Origin: Lichenihabitans psoromatis
Lineage (GTDB): Bacteria; Pseudomonadota; Alphaproteobacteria; Rhizobiales; Beijerinckiaceae
NCBI RefSeq assembly: GCF_004323635.1
Contig: NZ_CP036515.1
Span: 930,001-994,000, forward strand
Reading direction: 5' to 3'
DNA: 64,000 nt
In this document: positions 46,795 through 55,663 of the stretch, piece by piece
Position numbering within the stretch: the stretch's first letter is position 1
Layout of the letters: each line of letters opens with the position of its first letter
Notes under the pieces: model-generated
What the model was told of the DNA's origin: nothing
Seen by the model: the letters and a program-made list of their open reading frames with translations, nothing else
Database searches by the model: none
Position numbers and translations under genes: made by a program

Positions 46795-47220
46795 TTACTG
46801 CTTCTTCCCGTCGGCGTTGAACTGCTTCAAATAGGCCACGATATTGTTGATATCGCTTTCCTTGGTGAGACCCGCGAACGACATCTTGGTGCCCGGAACC
46901 TTGGCCTTCGGATCCTTGATGTAGTCGCGGAAGGTCGCCTCGTCCCAGGTCAGACCGGAATTCTTGTTGGCGTCCGAATAATTATAGCCAGCCACCGATC
47001 CGGAATGTCGGCCGATCACGCCATTTAATTCCGGCCCGACGCTGTTGTGGGCATTCTCGCCGATCTGATGACAGGCGCGGCATTTCACGAAGACTTTTTC
47101 GCCGAGCGCAGGATCGCCGGCCGCAGAAGCGACGACCGCCGGCGCATCCTCGGCCCGGACCGACGGACTTACCAAAAAGCAGAGCGACAGGGTTGCGACG
47201 GTGAGGAGGAGCTTGGTCAT
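46795..47220 (-). CDS. Periplasmic cytochrome c (c2-like)
   Basis: A 141-residue class I cytochrome c. A signal peptide (residues 1-23) is followed by the haem-binding KCRACHQIG motif near residue 47. NSVGPELNGVIGRHSG and YIKDPKAKVPGTKMSFAGL follow, the latter containing the axial methionine. The size and sequence resemble cytochrome c2/c550 that shuttles electrons in the periplasm. No oxidase or reductase genes are adjacent. Confidence 0.9.
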   Translation of the reverse strand: MTKLLLTVATLSLCFLVSPSVRAEDAPAVVASAAGDPALGEKVFVKCRACHQIGENAHNSVGPELNGVIGRHSGSVAGYNYSDANKNSGLTWDEATFRDYIKDPKAKVPGTKMSFAGLTKESDINNIVAYLKQFNADGKKQ

Positions 47221-47361
47221 ACCGGGTCCATTCAATGCGAGGTCGAGCGCAGCCCCGACCAAAACGAAATCGTCACACCGCGGGCCGCGTCGGCGACGTC
47301 TGGTTCCCAACGGGACCGATCGCCAAATGGTCCAGCACGGCAGCTCCTGCCATGCGCGACG

Positions 47362-47733
47362 TCAACGAATGCGTGCGGCTTTCTCGACGAACGAGATGAC
47401 TTCGAGCGGCTTCCAAGGTTTCGGCATGAATTGCGCGTTCTTCGGTAAGCGATAGGGGCGCTCCAGAGCAACGCCCGAGGTGACGCAGATCGCGATCGAC
47501 GGCCACCGGACAGCCACGAAGGCCGCGAGTTCGATTCCGTTCAGCGGACCCTTGAGGCGGACGTCCGAGAACATCGCCGCGACATCGTCCGAATGCTCTT
47601 TGAGATAGTCGAGGGCCGCGTCGACGGAATCGACAGCCACGGCGGGCAAGCCGGTTTCCTCGATCATCTCCAAAGCCATGTCGGCCAGAAGCGAATCGTC
47701 CTCGACAATCAGCACGACGGAAGGCTGCCCCAT
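47362..47733 (-). CDS. Single-domain response regulator
   Basis: A 123-residue CheY-like receiver without an output domain. Acidic residues EDD at 11-13, the phosphorylated Asp57 (FSDVRLKGP), a threonine/serine switch (CVTSG) and the lysine of MPKPW (Lys105) are intact. ATG 47733 has AAGGGCG upstream. The KPW ending and the extended RLKGPLNGIELA loop resemble receivers that work with HWE/HisKA_2 kinases. No kinase is adjacent; the LOV kinase 17 kb away is one candidate partner, which is speculation. Confidence 0.85.
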   Translation of the reverse strand: MGQPSVVLIVEDDSLLADMALEMIEETGLPAVAVDSVDAALDYLKEHSDDVAAMFSDVRLKGPLNGIELAAFVAVRWPSIAICVTSGVALERPYRLPKNAQFMPKPWKPLEVISFVEKAARIR

Positions 47734-48452
47734 TTGATCGCCCTTCTGTCCTCGGCAAGCCATGCTCAATCATGTGCCTTACCGAGTAAACCACGACATC
47801 GTAAATAATCGATCCATCCACAAGCGTTTGCCGCTGCGATGAATTCCCTCGGTCGTCTGCACCATGCCGGCCCATCCGCCTGTCGCGAATGGTCGAGCAA
47901 CTCTCGGCGAGAATCGATCGTCATCGATTGCCACGCCGGAAATTTTCTGCATCTTTCGATACGGGTAAAGGCCGATAAATCCAAGCCCTTCCTGAGCGGT
48001 TCAGGAGGGGCTGCGTCAAACCTGTCGGCCGCCAAAACGGACGCCCGTCTGCGGAGACGTGCCCCCTTGGTTGCCTATCATCTTCGGCATCAGCATGTCC
48101 GAACCATGTTGATCGCCGACATTCGTCGGCAGCTTCACACGACCAGCAGAGCCTCGCTTTAGCATCACGGCCCACTTTGACCCAGGCAAGTGAACTTCGA
48201 ATGAACACAAGCGCTTGTGCGAACCTCGGAGCGGTTCCGAATCGACCGCGAGCGAATGCGTTGTGACGCACGGGAATTGCGTTTCGGACCCAAAACTGGC
48301 AGAAACCATGCCTGTCGATGCCGTTCGGTGTCGCGCCGCTTTCGCATAATCCCGACAAGACCTCGACGACAAGACGCGACGCCTGCCCGACGCCTCATCG
48401 CGACCGATGGCTCGCCCTGCCTTTTCGGCTCACTCGACCACGGAGATCGCAT
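47734..48452. other. Noncoding gap
   Basis: About 720 bases without a convincing gene. Frames here lack ribosome sites and have shifting composition. I see no tRNA, repeat or T-tailed hairpin. It may hold promoters for the divergent receiver and secreted-protein genes or an unrecognised small RNA. Confidence 0.45.
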
Positions 48453-48962
48453 ATGAATTGGAATGGCATGCCTTCAGTACTGACGCGCCTCGCCCTTGTC
48501 GCGGGTGTCACGTTCGGTGCCGGATTCGCGGTATCGGCGCAGAGCGTCAAAGAGGGTCCTTTCGGCGGCCTAAGCGGCCAGTGGAGCGGAACCGGCACGA
48601 TCGCCGTCTCGAACGGCTCGAACGAGCGCATCCGCTGCCGGTCGAGCTACTCGGTGACACCGAGCGGCGAAGCCCTTCACCAGGAACTCCGCTGCGCCAG
48701 CGACAGCTATAAATTCGAAGTGACCAGCAATGTGTTGGCAGACGCGAATAGCGCGCTGTCTGGCACCTGGACCGAGAACACCCGCCAGGTGACCGGTGCA
48801 GTAACGGGTCGCGTGACCCCGGGCCAGATCCAGACCTCAGTCAATGGATCGGCCTTCTCGGCCACCCTTCTGGTGTCGACCAAGGGCGGCAAGCAGGCCG
48901 TCTCGATCCATCCGCAGGGCACCGACATCAAGTCGATCGACATCGAAATGCGCCGCAACTGA
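48453..48962 (+). CDS. Secreted protein of unknown function
   Basis: A 169-residue exported protein. The signal peptide runs to about residue 30 (VSAQS). The mature part is a beta-rich domain: LSGQWSGTGTIAVSNG, then RIRCRSSYSV, QELRCASDSYKFEV and LSGTWTENTRQVTGAV. Two cysteines in this domain could form a disulfide. I believe similar hypothetical proteins are frequent in Bradyrhizobium and Methylobacterium relatives, but no role is known to me. ATG 48453 has GGAG nine bases upstream. A terminator follows. Confidence 0.82.
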   Translation: MNWNGMPSVLTRLALVAGVTFGAGFAVSAQSVKEGPFGGLSGQWSGTGTIAVSNGSNERIRCRSSYSVTPSGEALHQELRCASDSYKFEVTSNVLADANSALSGTWTENTRQVTGAVTGRVTPGQIQTSVNGSAFSATLLVSTKGGKQAVSIHPQGTDIKSIDIEMRRN

Positions 48963-48988
48963 CAGGCGTCCGCGCGTCGAAGTAAGAC

Positions 48989-49018
48989 AGGCACCGCCAA
49001 CCGGCGGTGCCTCTTTTT
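48989..49018 (+). terminator. Rho-independent terminator
   Basis: A ten-pair perfect stem AGGCACCGCC/GGCGGTGCCT with loop AACC, followed by CTTTTT, 27 bases after the secreted-protein gene. Confidence 0.88.
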
Positions 49019-49049
49019 ATGCGTGAACAACGGCCATGAGAGCGAGACG

Positions 49050-51437
49050 CTAGGGGAGCGGCTCCGGCTGCGGCTCGATCATCTGCTTCGGCAGGTTCTT
49101 GTGGAACATGCGCTGCAGCACCGTGATGGTCGGACGCAGGATCAACAAATCCGCCACCAGCGCCATCAGCATCGCAAAGGCACTCAGCCAGCCGAAGAGA
49201 CGCAGCGAGGGCAGATCGGAAAAGACCGTGACGGCGAGCCCGCAGGCAAGCACGACGGAGGTCAGGATCAAGGCCGGCCCGACCAGGATCGTGGCCCGCA
49301 TGACGCCGATGGCGGGATCTTCGCCCGGCTGTTCCTCGAGCCGTAGCCGGTTGAGAAAGTGGATCGTGGCGCTGAGGCCCAGGCCGAACGACACCGTTAG
49401 GGCGACGACGCTGACGAATTGCAGCCCCTCGCCCAGGAACCACAGCAACGCCCCTGACATCACGACCGGGAAAATGCCCGGGAGGATACTGGCCAACAGA
49501 ACTGTGAACGAGCGGAACGCGAGGCCGATGAAACAGGCCACGAACAGAAACTCGACCGTGAGCCCGAGGTTGAGCTTACCGATCATCTCGGAGCTGTTGC
49601 GCGCCGCGATGGCCGAGAGCCCGGTGACCGCGATCTCAAACCCGGGATTCGCGCTTCGCACCACGTCGAGCTGCTTGTTCAGATCGTCGATGACCGGAAG
49701 CAACTGACTTGCGTCCTTATCCGGGATGCGTCCCGACACGACGACCGCATCCTGATTCTGATCGATGAAGCGCCGAACGAGATGGTTCGGCAGGAGATCG
49801 ACATATTCCTTGAGGGTCGTCGTGTCGGACTTGCCCTCTTTCTCGACGAGCCAGCGGCGTAGCGTCTCGAGCGACCAGACATTGCCGAGCCCGGCCGTCT
49901 TTTCCATGATCGTATGGACCGAGGCGATCACGTTCAGGGTCTTGGGATCGTAGAGATCGGCCCCCTTGGGGAACTCGATCAGGATATCGAGCGGATTGGC
50001 GCCTGTCAGTTTGGCGTCGAGTTGGCCGCTGGCCGCAACGGCCTGCTGCTTGTCGGGCACCTGATCGGCGAGCCGATAGCGCGGCTGCAGATTGGCGTAG
50101 AGCAACCCAAGGCCGATCACGATCGCGATGCTGATGAGGCTGTAGAGGCCCGGATGCGAAACCATCCGGGTCGCGATGTAAGAGCAGAAACGGCGCAGCG
50201 CGTCGACGCCCGTGTCGGCGCCCTTGAACTTGGCCGCGAACGTCTCCTCCTTGCGGACGAGAAGAACGCCAAACAGCGGCACCAAAGTCAGCACCGCCAC
50301 GAGGGCGATGACGGTCGAGATCAGGCCCGCTTCACCGAAGGTCCGGATCAGGTCCGAGTCGGTGAATTGCAGCGCGATGAACGACAAAGCCGCCGTCATA
50401 TGCGTGAGGACGCAAGCCGGGCCGACCACCAGAACGGCGTTGCGGAAGGCCGTGAACTTGTCTTCGCCTGCGATCAGCCGGTCGCGTGCCGCGAAGGTGA
50501 GCTGCATCGAATCCGAAAAGCTGATCACCATGATGAGCGGCGTCATGATGTTCAGAAACATGTTGAGGCGGAAATCCAGCCAACCCAACACGCCGAGCGA
50601 GAACAGAATCGCGAGCAGCGGCGGCCCGGCCGCGATGAGCATGAACGATACACGGCGGAAGAACAGGATGGCGATGAGGCAGCCGGCCGCGAAGCCGATC
50701 GCGTTATAGACCAGCCTGTCGCGCTCGACCGCGTTGCGGATTTCGAGCTGCATGACCGGCACACCGGAGAGTTCGGCCTTGAGGCCGGAATTGCCCAAAT
50801 CCTCGGCCATCACCTTGCGGAGATTGGCCACCACGTCGTTCAGCTTGTTGCTACCGACGACCTTGGGATCCAGCGCCAAGACGACGAGCGCGAGTTGACC
50901 ATCCTCCGACAGGAGTTTACCGCGGATGATCTCGTTGCTGCGAACCTGGTCGATCAGTTGATCGTAGGCGGCGCCTTCGGGAAGCTCCTCGGGGAACAGC
51001 GCTGCCGGCACCTCGCCATTCTCCGGCTTCTGGCGGGCCGAGAACATGGAGATCAAGGCCCGTGTGCCGTCCACCAATTGCAGGTCGGTCACGAGATCGC
51101 GAAGCTTCTGGATCGAGTCGCGCTTGAGAAGGTCCTTGCCGGTCACCACCACCAGCGCATCGAACTCGTTCGACGGGAAGCGTTGAGTGACGTCCTCATA
51201 TTGTTTGAATTCGGGGCTGTTGGAGCGAAACAACTGGCTCAGCGAGTCATCGACCTTGAGCCGCTCGACGCCGAAACCCGCCGCAACCGCGAGCAGGATC
51301 AAGAGCAGCATTGAGATCACGCGGAACCGCATTGGCCCAAGACCGATCCGCTCGATCCCGAAGGCGAGTTTGGATCGGGCCACAGAGCCGTGTCCCGGCA
51401 ACGGTTTCGCTTTAGTATCCACGCCGGAAAACCTCAT
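49050..51437 (-). CDS. MMPL/RND-family exporter (HAE3 type)
   Basis: A 795-residue membrane exporter with two repeats of one plus five helices and two large periplasmic loops. Sequence landmarks include VDDSLSQLFRSNSPEFKQYE after the first helix, MTPLIMVISFSDSMQL in the first helix bundle, and the repeat VALTVSFGLGLSATIHFLNRLR in the second. Relatives such as HpnN move hopanoids or other lipids to the outer membrane; no hopanoid genes are next to this copy, so the substrate is open. ATG 51437 lacks a strong ribosome site. The gene stands alone. Confidence 0.85.
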   Translation of the reverse strand: MRFSGVDTKAKPLPGHGSVARSKLAFGIERIGLGPMRFRVISMLLLILLAVAAGFGVERLKVDDSLSQLFRSNSPEFKQYEDVTQRFPSNEFDALVVVTGKDLLKRDSIQKLRDLVTDLQLVDGTRALISMFSARQKPENGEVPAALFPEELPEGAAYDQLIDQVRSNEIIRGKLLSEDGQLALVVLALDPKVVGSNKLNDVVANLRKVMAEDLGNSGLKAELSGVPVMQLEIRNAVERDRLVYNAIGFAAGCLIAILFFRRVSFMLIAAGPPLLAILFSLGVLGWLDFRLNMFLNIMTPLIMVISFSDSMQLTFAARDRLIAGEDKFTAFRNAVLVVGPACVLTHMTAALSFIALQFTDSDLIRTFGEAGLISTVIALVAVLTLVPLFGVLLVRKEETFAAKFKGADTGVDALRRFCSYIATRMVSHPGLYSLISIAIVIGLGLLYANLQPRYRLADQVPDKQQAVAASGQLDAKLTGANPLDILIEFPKGADLYDPKTLNVIASVHTIMEKTAGLGNVWSLETLRRWLVEKEGKSDTTTLKEYVDLLPNHLVRRFIDQNQDAVVVSGRIPDKDASQLLPVIDDLNKQLDVVRSANPGFEIAVTGLSAIAARNSSEMIGKLNLGLTVEFLFVACFIGLAFRSFTVLLASILPGIFPVVMSGALLWFLGEGLQFVSVVALTVSFGLGLSATIHFLNRLRLEEQPGEDPAIGVMRATILVGPALILTSVVLACGLAVTVFSDLPSLRLFGWLSAFAMLMALVADLLILRPTITVLQRMFHKNLPKQMIEPQPEPLP

Positions 51438-51699
51438 GCAGTCGCCGAACTCGTGCCGAGGCTGCACATCAACTATGCATCACCGGCGCCGCAGCCCGCA
51501 GATCTTATACGCGTCGGAGGAGCCGACAGGCATCTCTTGTGGACCGAACTTCGGCTTTTGTTGGATCGCCTCTCCGACGAGGTGTCGGACATGAAGGCGG
51601 CTGGAAGGATCCCGGCTCGGTCGTCGTAGCGCGGAAATTATCAGAATTGTTCATTCATGCAATCGACGCGCGTCGATGACCCATCCCCTTGCGCTTCGG

Positions 51700-52410
51700 T
51701 TACGCGTCGGCGCGAACGATGTCGGCCGCCACCTCGCCGCCCCAACCGCAGCGCTGCAGGGCCTCACCCATGTGGGGCGGCACCGGTGCCTCGACTTCGA
51801 TCGGGGGCTTGTTGGCCGAAATCGGGATGCTGATGGCCCGGGCATGCAGATGCATCGAGGCTTCGGATTTGCCGACCGAGCCATAGACCGCATCGCCCAG
51901 GATCGGCCAGCCCATCGCCGCACAATGCACCCGCAACTGATGCGTGCGACCGGTGAGGGGCGACAGCGCCAGCCAGCAGAGCCCCGCATCGCGGCCCATC
52001 ACGCGCCACACCGTCTGCGATGGCGCGCCGAGGGGATCGACCTTCATCCACCAGCCCCGCGTGGCATCGAGCCGCCCGAGGGGCAGATCGATCAAACCGT
52101 CGGCTTCGGCGGGGCCGCCCTCGACCACGGCCCAATAGGTCTTATCGATCTTGCCTTGCTTGAACAGCAAGCCCAGCTTCGCCAGCGCCTTGCGATGACG
52201 GCCAAGCACAAGACATCCGGATGTATCGCGATCGAGCCGATGCGCCAAAGCCGGCGGACGCGGCAGTCCGAAGCGCAGGCTGTCGAACCCGTCTTCGAGG
52301 TTGGGGCCGCCTTTCGGTCCCCGATGAACCGGAACGCCCGCAGGCTTGTTGACGACGAGCATAAGCCCGTCCCGGTAGAGGAGCGACGCGATCAGGTCTT
52401 CCGACATCAT
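51700..52410 (-). CDS. RluA-family RNA pseudouridine synthase
   Basis: A 236-residue enzyme that isomerises uridine to pseudouridine in rRNA or tRNA. The catalytic motif AHRLDRDTSGCLVLGR contains the essential aspartate, and PLTGRTHQLRVHCA and PILGDAVYG are typical. It lacks an S4 domain and is short, like RluA or TruC. The exact target cannot be read. It is divergent from ftsY with 78 bases between the starts. Confidence 0.9.
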   Translation of the reverse strand: MMSEDLIASLLYRDGLMLVVNKPAGVPVHRGPKGGPNLEDGFDSLRFGLPRPPALAHRLDRDTSGCLVLGRHRKALAKLGLLFKQGKIDKTYWAVVEGGPAEADGLIDLPLGRLDATRGWWMKVDPLGAPSQTVWRVMGRDAGLCWLALSPLTGRTHQLRVHCAAMGWPILGDAVYGSVGKSEASMHLHARAISIPISANKPPIEVEAPVPPHMGEALQRCGWGGEVAADIVRADA

Positions 52411-52488
52411 GCCGAAGGGTTTATCGAGAAGCGCGGCTGGCGATCAATCCCCGATCGCTGCCGATTCGCAAAAGACATCCGGCGCATC

Positions 52489-53844
52489 ATGACCTTCGAC
52501 GACGATCAGAGCGGCAAGCCGTCGAAGAAGCCGGGGTTTCTGCGTCGTTTGTTCGGTGGCGGACGACCCGACGACGATGCCGTGCCGATCGTGCAGGACG
52601 ATGCGGCGCGGGCGCTCACCGCCCAACGCGAGATCGATGCGCTGCACGAGGCCGGGGTTGTCGATCAACCGGAGACGCCGCACGACACCGACGCGGTGGA
52701 TCACCCCATCGCTCCGGCCCCGCAAAGCCTGGAGCCCTCGGTCTCGACGCTGCTCGATCCGGATGCGCCTGCGCCAGAGTTAACCGCGGCCGAGCCGATC
52801 GACGCGAGCGATGTCGATGACGATCTGCTGTCGGATCGGGTCGAGGCGGAACCGCTGTCGACCCTTCAGGGTGATGACGACGACGCCATCGAACAGCCCG
52901 CACCCGAGGCAGCGCGGCCGAGCTGGTGGAGGCGGCTGACGACGGGGCTTGCCCGTTCGTCCTCGTCGATCACCCAAGGCATCGTCGACATTTTCGCCAA
53001 GCGCAAACTCGACGCCACGATGCTGGAGGATCTGGACGACATCCTGATCCGCGCCGATCTTGGTGTCGCTATGGCGACACGCATCACGGAGGCGGTCGGC
53101 AAGGGTCGCTACGATAAGACGATCGACCCCGACGAGGTCCGGCAGGTGCTGGCCGACGAGGTCGAAGCGACGCTCGCGCCTGTCGCGGTGCCGCTTGACA
53201 TCGAGGTGGCTCGCAAGCCCTTCACGATCCTGATGATCGGGGTCAATGGTTCTGGCAAGACCACGACCATCGGCAAGCTGGCGGCTAAATTCACCGGGTC
53301 GGGCAAATCCGTGATGCTGGCGGCCGGCGATACGTTCCGGGCTGCGGCGGTCGAGCAATTAAAGGTCTGGGGCGCGCGGACCGGCGCCACCGTGGTGTCG
53401 CGGCCGCAAGGCGCCGATGCGGCCGGCCTCGCCTTTGATGCCGTGACGCAGGCTCGCGAGGCCGGCACCGACGTGCTGCTGATCGATACGGCTGGTCGGC
53501 TACAGAACCGCACCGAATTGATGGAGGAACTCGCAAAGGTGCTGCGCGTGATCCGCAAGCTGGATGCCGACGCGCCTCACGCGGTGCTGCTTGTGCTCGA
53601 TGCCACTGTCGGCCAGAACGCCCTAAGCCAGGTCGAAATCTTTTCGCGCGTCGCGGGTGTCACCGGCCTGGTCATGACCAAGCTCGATGGCACAGCACGT
53701 GGCGGCATTCTGGTCGCTATCGCCGAAAAGTTTCGACTGCCGATCCATTTCATCGGTGTCGGCGAAGGCGTCGACGATCTCGAGCCCTTTGCGGCGCGCG
53801 ATTTCGCGCGGGCCATTGCCGGCCTCGACGATGATCATGGCTGA
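52489..53844 (+). CDS. ftsY: Signal recognition particle receptor FtsY
   Basis: A 451-residue SRP receptor GTPase that brings ribosomes to the membrane. The first 145 residues are acidic and variable (domain A) and start with a basic membrane-binding patch (KKPGFLRRLFGGG). The NG domain follows with GVNGSGKTTTIGKLA (G1), DTFRAAAVEQL, DTAGR and TKLDGTARGG. ATG 52489 was chosen because the basic patch begins there. yciB lies 48 bases downstream, a common alphaproteobacterial pair. Confidence 0.95.
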   Translation: MTFDDDQSGKPSKKPGFLRRLFGGGRPDDDAVPIVQDDAARALTAQREIDALHEAGVVDQPETPHDTDAVDHPIAPAPQSLEPSVSTLLDPDAPAPELTAAEPIDASDVDDDLLSDRVEAEPLSTLQGDDDDAIEQPAPEAARPSWWRRLTTGLARSSSSITQGIVDIFAKRKLDATMLEDLDDILIRADLGVAMATRITEAVGKGRYDKTIDPDEVRQVLADEVEATLAPVAVPLDIEVARKPFTILMIGVNGSGKTTTIGKLAAKFTGSGKSVMLAAGDTFRAAAVEQLKVWGARTGATVVSRPQGADAAGLAFDAVTQAREAGTDVLLIDTAGRLQNRTELMEELAKVLRVIRKLDADAPHAVLLVLDATVGQNALSQVEIFSRVAGVTGLVMTKLDGTARGGILVAIAEKFRLPIHFIGVGEGVDDLEPFAARDFARAIAGLDDDHG

Positions 53845-53892
53845 GTCGGCACAGACCGCAATTTCACCCGAGTTCAAGGGCAATCATCGCGC

Positions 53893-54525
53893 ATGAATCA
53901 TTTCGACCAAAAGGTGGCGGCATCGATATCGGCCAGCCAATCGACGGCGGCACGCCGGATCAACCCGCTGGTCAAGCTGGCCCTGGAGTTCGGCCCGCTG
54001 GCGCTCTTCTTTATCGCATCGGCCCGCTACAATCTTTACGTCGCGACCGCGACGCTGATGGTCGGTGTCGTGGTGACGTTGGCGATTTCCTTTTGGCTCA
54101 CGCGTCGCGTGCCGACGATGCCGCTGGTGACCGCTGTCGCCGTGCTGTTTTTCGGCGCCCTGACGTTTTACTTCAACGATCCGACATTCATCAAACTGAA
54201 GCCCACCATCGTGAACTGCCTCTTCGGCGCCGCGCTCCTCGGTGGTCTGATGTTCAACAAGCCGCTGCTCCCGATCCTGCTCGATTCGGCATTCAATCTC
54301 GATCGGGAGGGCTGGCAGAAGCTGAGCTTCCGCTGGGGCCTGTTCTTCTTCTTCCTCGCGGCACTGAACGAAGTGGTCTGGCGCACGCAGACCGATGTCT
54401 TCTGGGCCGCCTTCAAGGTCTTTGGCACGATGCCGATCACGATCGTCTTCGCGCTGTGCCAAGTGCCATTGATCATGAAACACGAGTTGAAGACGCCCGA
54501 GGGCGCCACCACCGACGAGTTCTAA
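53893..54525 (+). CDS. yciB: Inner membrane septation protein A (YciB/IspZ)
   Basis: A 210-residue membrane protein with five or six helices. Family signatures are KLALEFGPLALFFIA near residue 28, FNDPTFIKLKPTIVN around residue 95, KPLLPILLDSAF and LNEVVWRTQTDVFWAAFKVFG. YciB has been tied to septation and cell-envelope synthesis in several bacteria. It follows ftsY closely and is convergent with a small secreted gene. Confidence 0.92.
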   Translation: MNHFDQKVAASISASQSTAARRINPLVKLALEFGPLALFFIASARYNLYVATATLMVGVVVTLAISFWLTRRVPTMPLVTAVAVLFFGALTFYFNDPTFIKLKPTIVNCLFGAALLGGLMFNKPLLPILLDSAFNLDREGWQKLSFRWGLFFFFLAALNEVVWRTQTDVFWAAFKVFGTMPITIVFALCQVPLIMKHELKTPEGATTDEF

Positions 54526-54530
54526 GCCGT

Positions 54531-54887
54531 CTATTTCGTGTCGGGCTTGGCCCTGGGGTCGACGCCTTGCCCGGCCGGGCCTTTGACGCTCATGCCCTGG
54601 CCTTGACCCTCGGGATCGTTGGTGATTTTGCCGAGGCCTGTGCCTGCCACCCCCCCGTTGCCGGGCTCCACGAGTGGCCTTCCATCGAGGGGCGAGCGCG
54701 GCGCGGCCTGTTTGCTTTGTGTGTCGCCTCGCGCCGGCCCGCCGGCAGCGTCTCGATCGACGGATTGACCGGTTCCGAGAGCGCCATCGGCTGCGGCGCT
54801 GGGCGTTACGAAGCCGAGGACAACGCACGCGGCGACAAGCGCGACCATGGCTTGGCTTCGATCTTTGGTTCGACGCGGCGCGCTCAT
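54531..54887 (-). CDS. Small exported protein, low complexity
   Basis: A 118-residue protein with an N-terminal signal peptide (hydrophobic MVALVAACVVLGFV then AAADG) and a mature part rich in Gly, Pro, Gln and Lys without recognisable domain. GGAAACG precedes ATG 54887. It ends five bases from the yciB stop. Function unknown; secretion is the only supported property. Confidence 0.55.
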   Translation of the reverse strand: MSAPRRTKDRSQAMVALVAACVVLGFVTPSAAADGALGTGQSVDRDAAGGPARGDTQSKQAAPRSPLDGRPLVEPGNGGVAGTGLGKITNDPEGQGQGMSVKGPAGQGVDPRAKPDTK

Positions 54888-54951
54888 CGTAACGTTTCCA
54901 GTGGTTCGGCATCGAGCAAACGCGCGGCTAAGCTTTCGGTTCGCGTCACCC

Positions 54952-55155
54952 TCAGGTCCCAACGCGCGGGCCAGTAACCGGGCCTCGTTCGGCGCCATCA
55001 AAAGAGCCACGCAGGGGCGGCAATGCCTCGGCATTGCTCTTCACCGTTGTCGGTTTCTCGTCGGTCCAGAAGCCGACGCCCATCACGATCGGCATGGCGA
55101 GCAGCCCCGTGACGAGCGCGATATTGGCTTTGTTCGATGGCTGTCGTGGCCGCAT
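54952..55155 (-). CDS. Small membrane-anchored protein
   Basis: A 67-residue protein with a basic start (MRPRQPSNK), one membrane helix (ANIALVTGLLAMPIVMGVGF) and a short periplasmic tail. Start choice is uncertain (ATG 55215 is possible). It is on the same strand as the next small exported protein, 64 bases upstream of it. I do not recognise the family. Confidence 0.5.
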   Translation of the reverse strand: MRPRQPSNKANIALVTGLLAMPIVMGVGFWTDEKPTTVKSNAEALPPLRGSFDGAERGPVTGPRVGT

Positions 55156-55446
55156 CGAGGTGTCGTCTCCGCATGGCCGCCCTCTCCTCTGAGCGGCCGT
55201 TTGGCTATTGTCCACCTGTCGGCTTAAAAGGAGGTTGCTCCGGGCGGTCGCGTCGTGGCTGGCTCGGATGGATCAGCACCGCGAGCGGGGCTTTATCGAA
55301 CACCTGCTCGCGATTCTGAGACGCAGCGGATTTCGCTATCCGGATCGGGACTGTTTCGCGCCGAAGGGTTGATTTTTCCGTAGGAATGGGGCATAGCGCC
55401 GCCTCTTGGCGCGGGCCGGTTCCCGCTCATAGGTTCGGGAACGTCG

Positions 55447-55572
55447 ATGAAAGTCCGTAATTCGCTCAAGTCTCTCCGTCTCCGTCATCGGGACAACCAG
55501 CTCGTCCGCCGCAAGGGCCGCGTCTACATCATCAACAAGGTGCAGAAGCGCTACAAGGCGCGTCAGGGCTAA
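55447..55572 (+). CDS. rpmJ: 50S ribosomal protein L36, zinc-free type
   Basis: A 41-residue protein [16 protein letters not shown]..., with [21 protein letters not shown] at the C-terminus. The four zinc-binding ligands of the cysteine-containing L36 are absent, so this is the C-minus (YkgO-like) type that is usual in alphaproteobacteria. Its TPR-gene neighbour starts 92 bases downstream. Confidence 0.95.
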   Translation: MKVRNSLKSLRLRHRDNQLVRRKGRVYIINKVQKRYKARQG

Positions 55573-55663
55573 TCTGCTCACGCCGTCCGGCGGCAAAGAG
55601 CTTACACTTTTGACGCGGTCGCCCGCTTTGACGTGAGGCGGTCGCGAGCCTAGTTTAGCGGTC

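Noticed and set aside
49914-51314. A 466-codon plus-strand frame opposite the MMPL exporter
   Set aside because: Antisense shadow with strongly biased charged composition.
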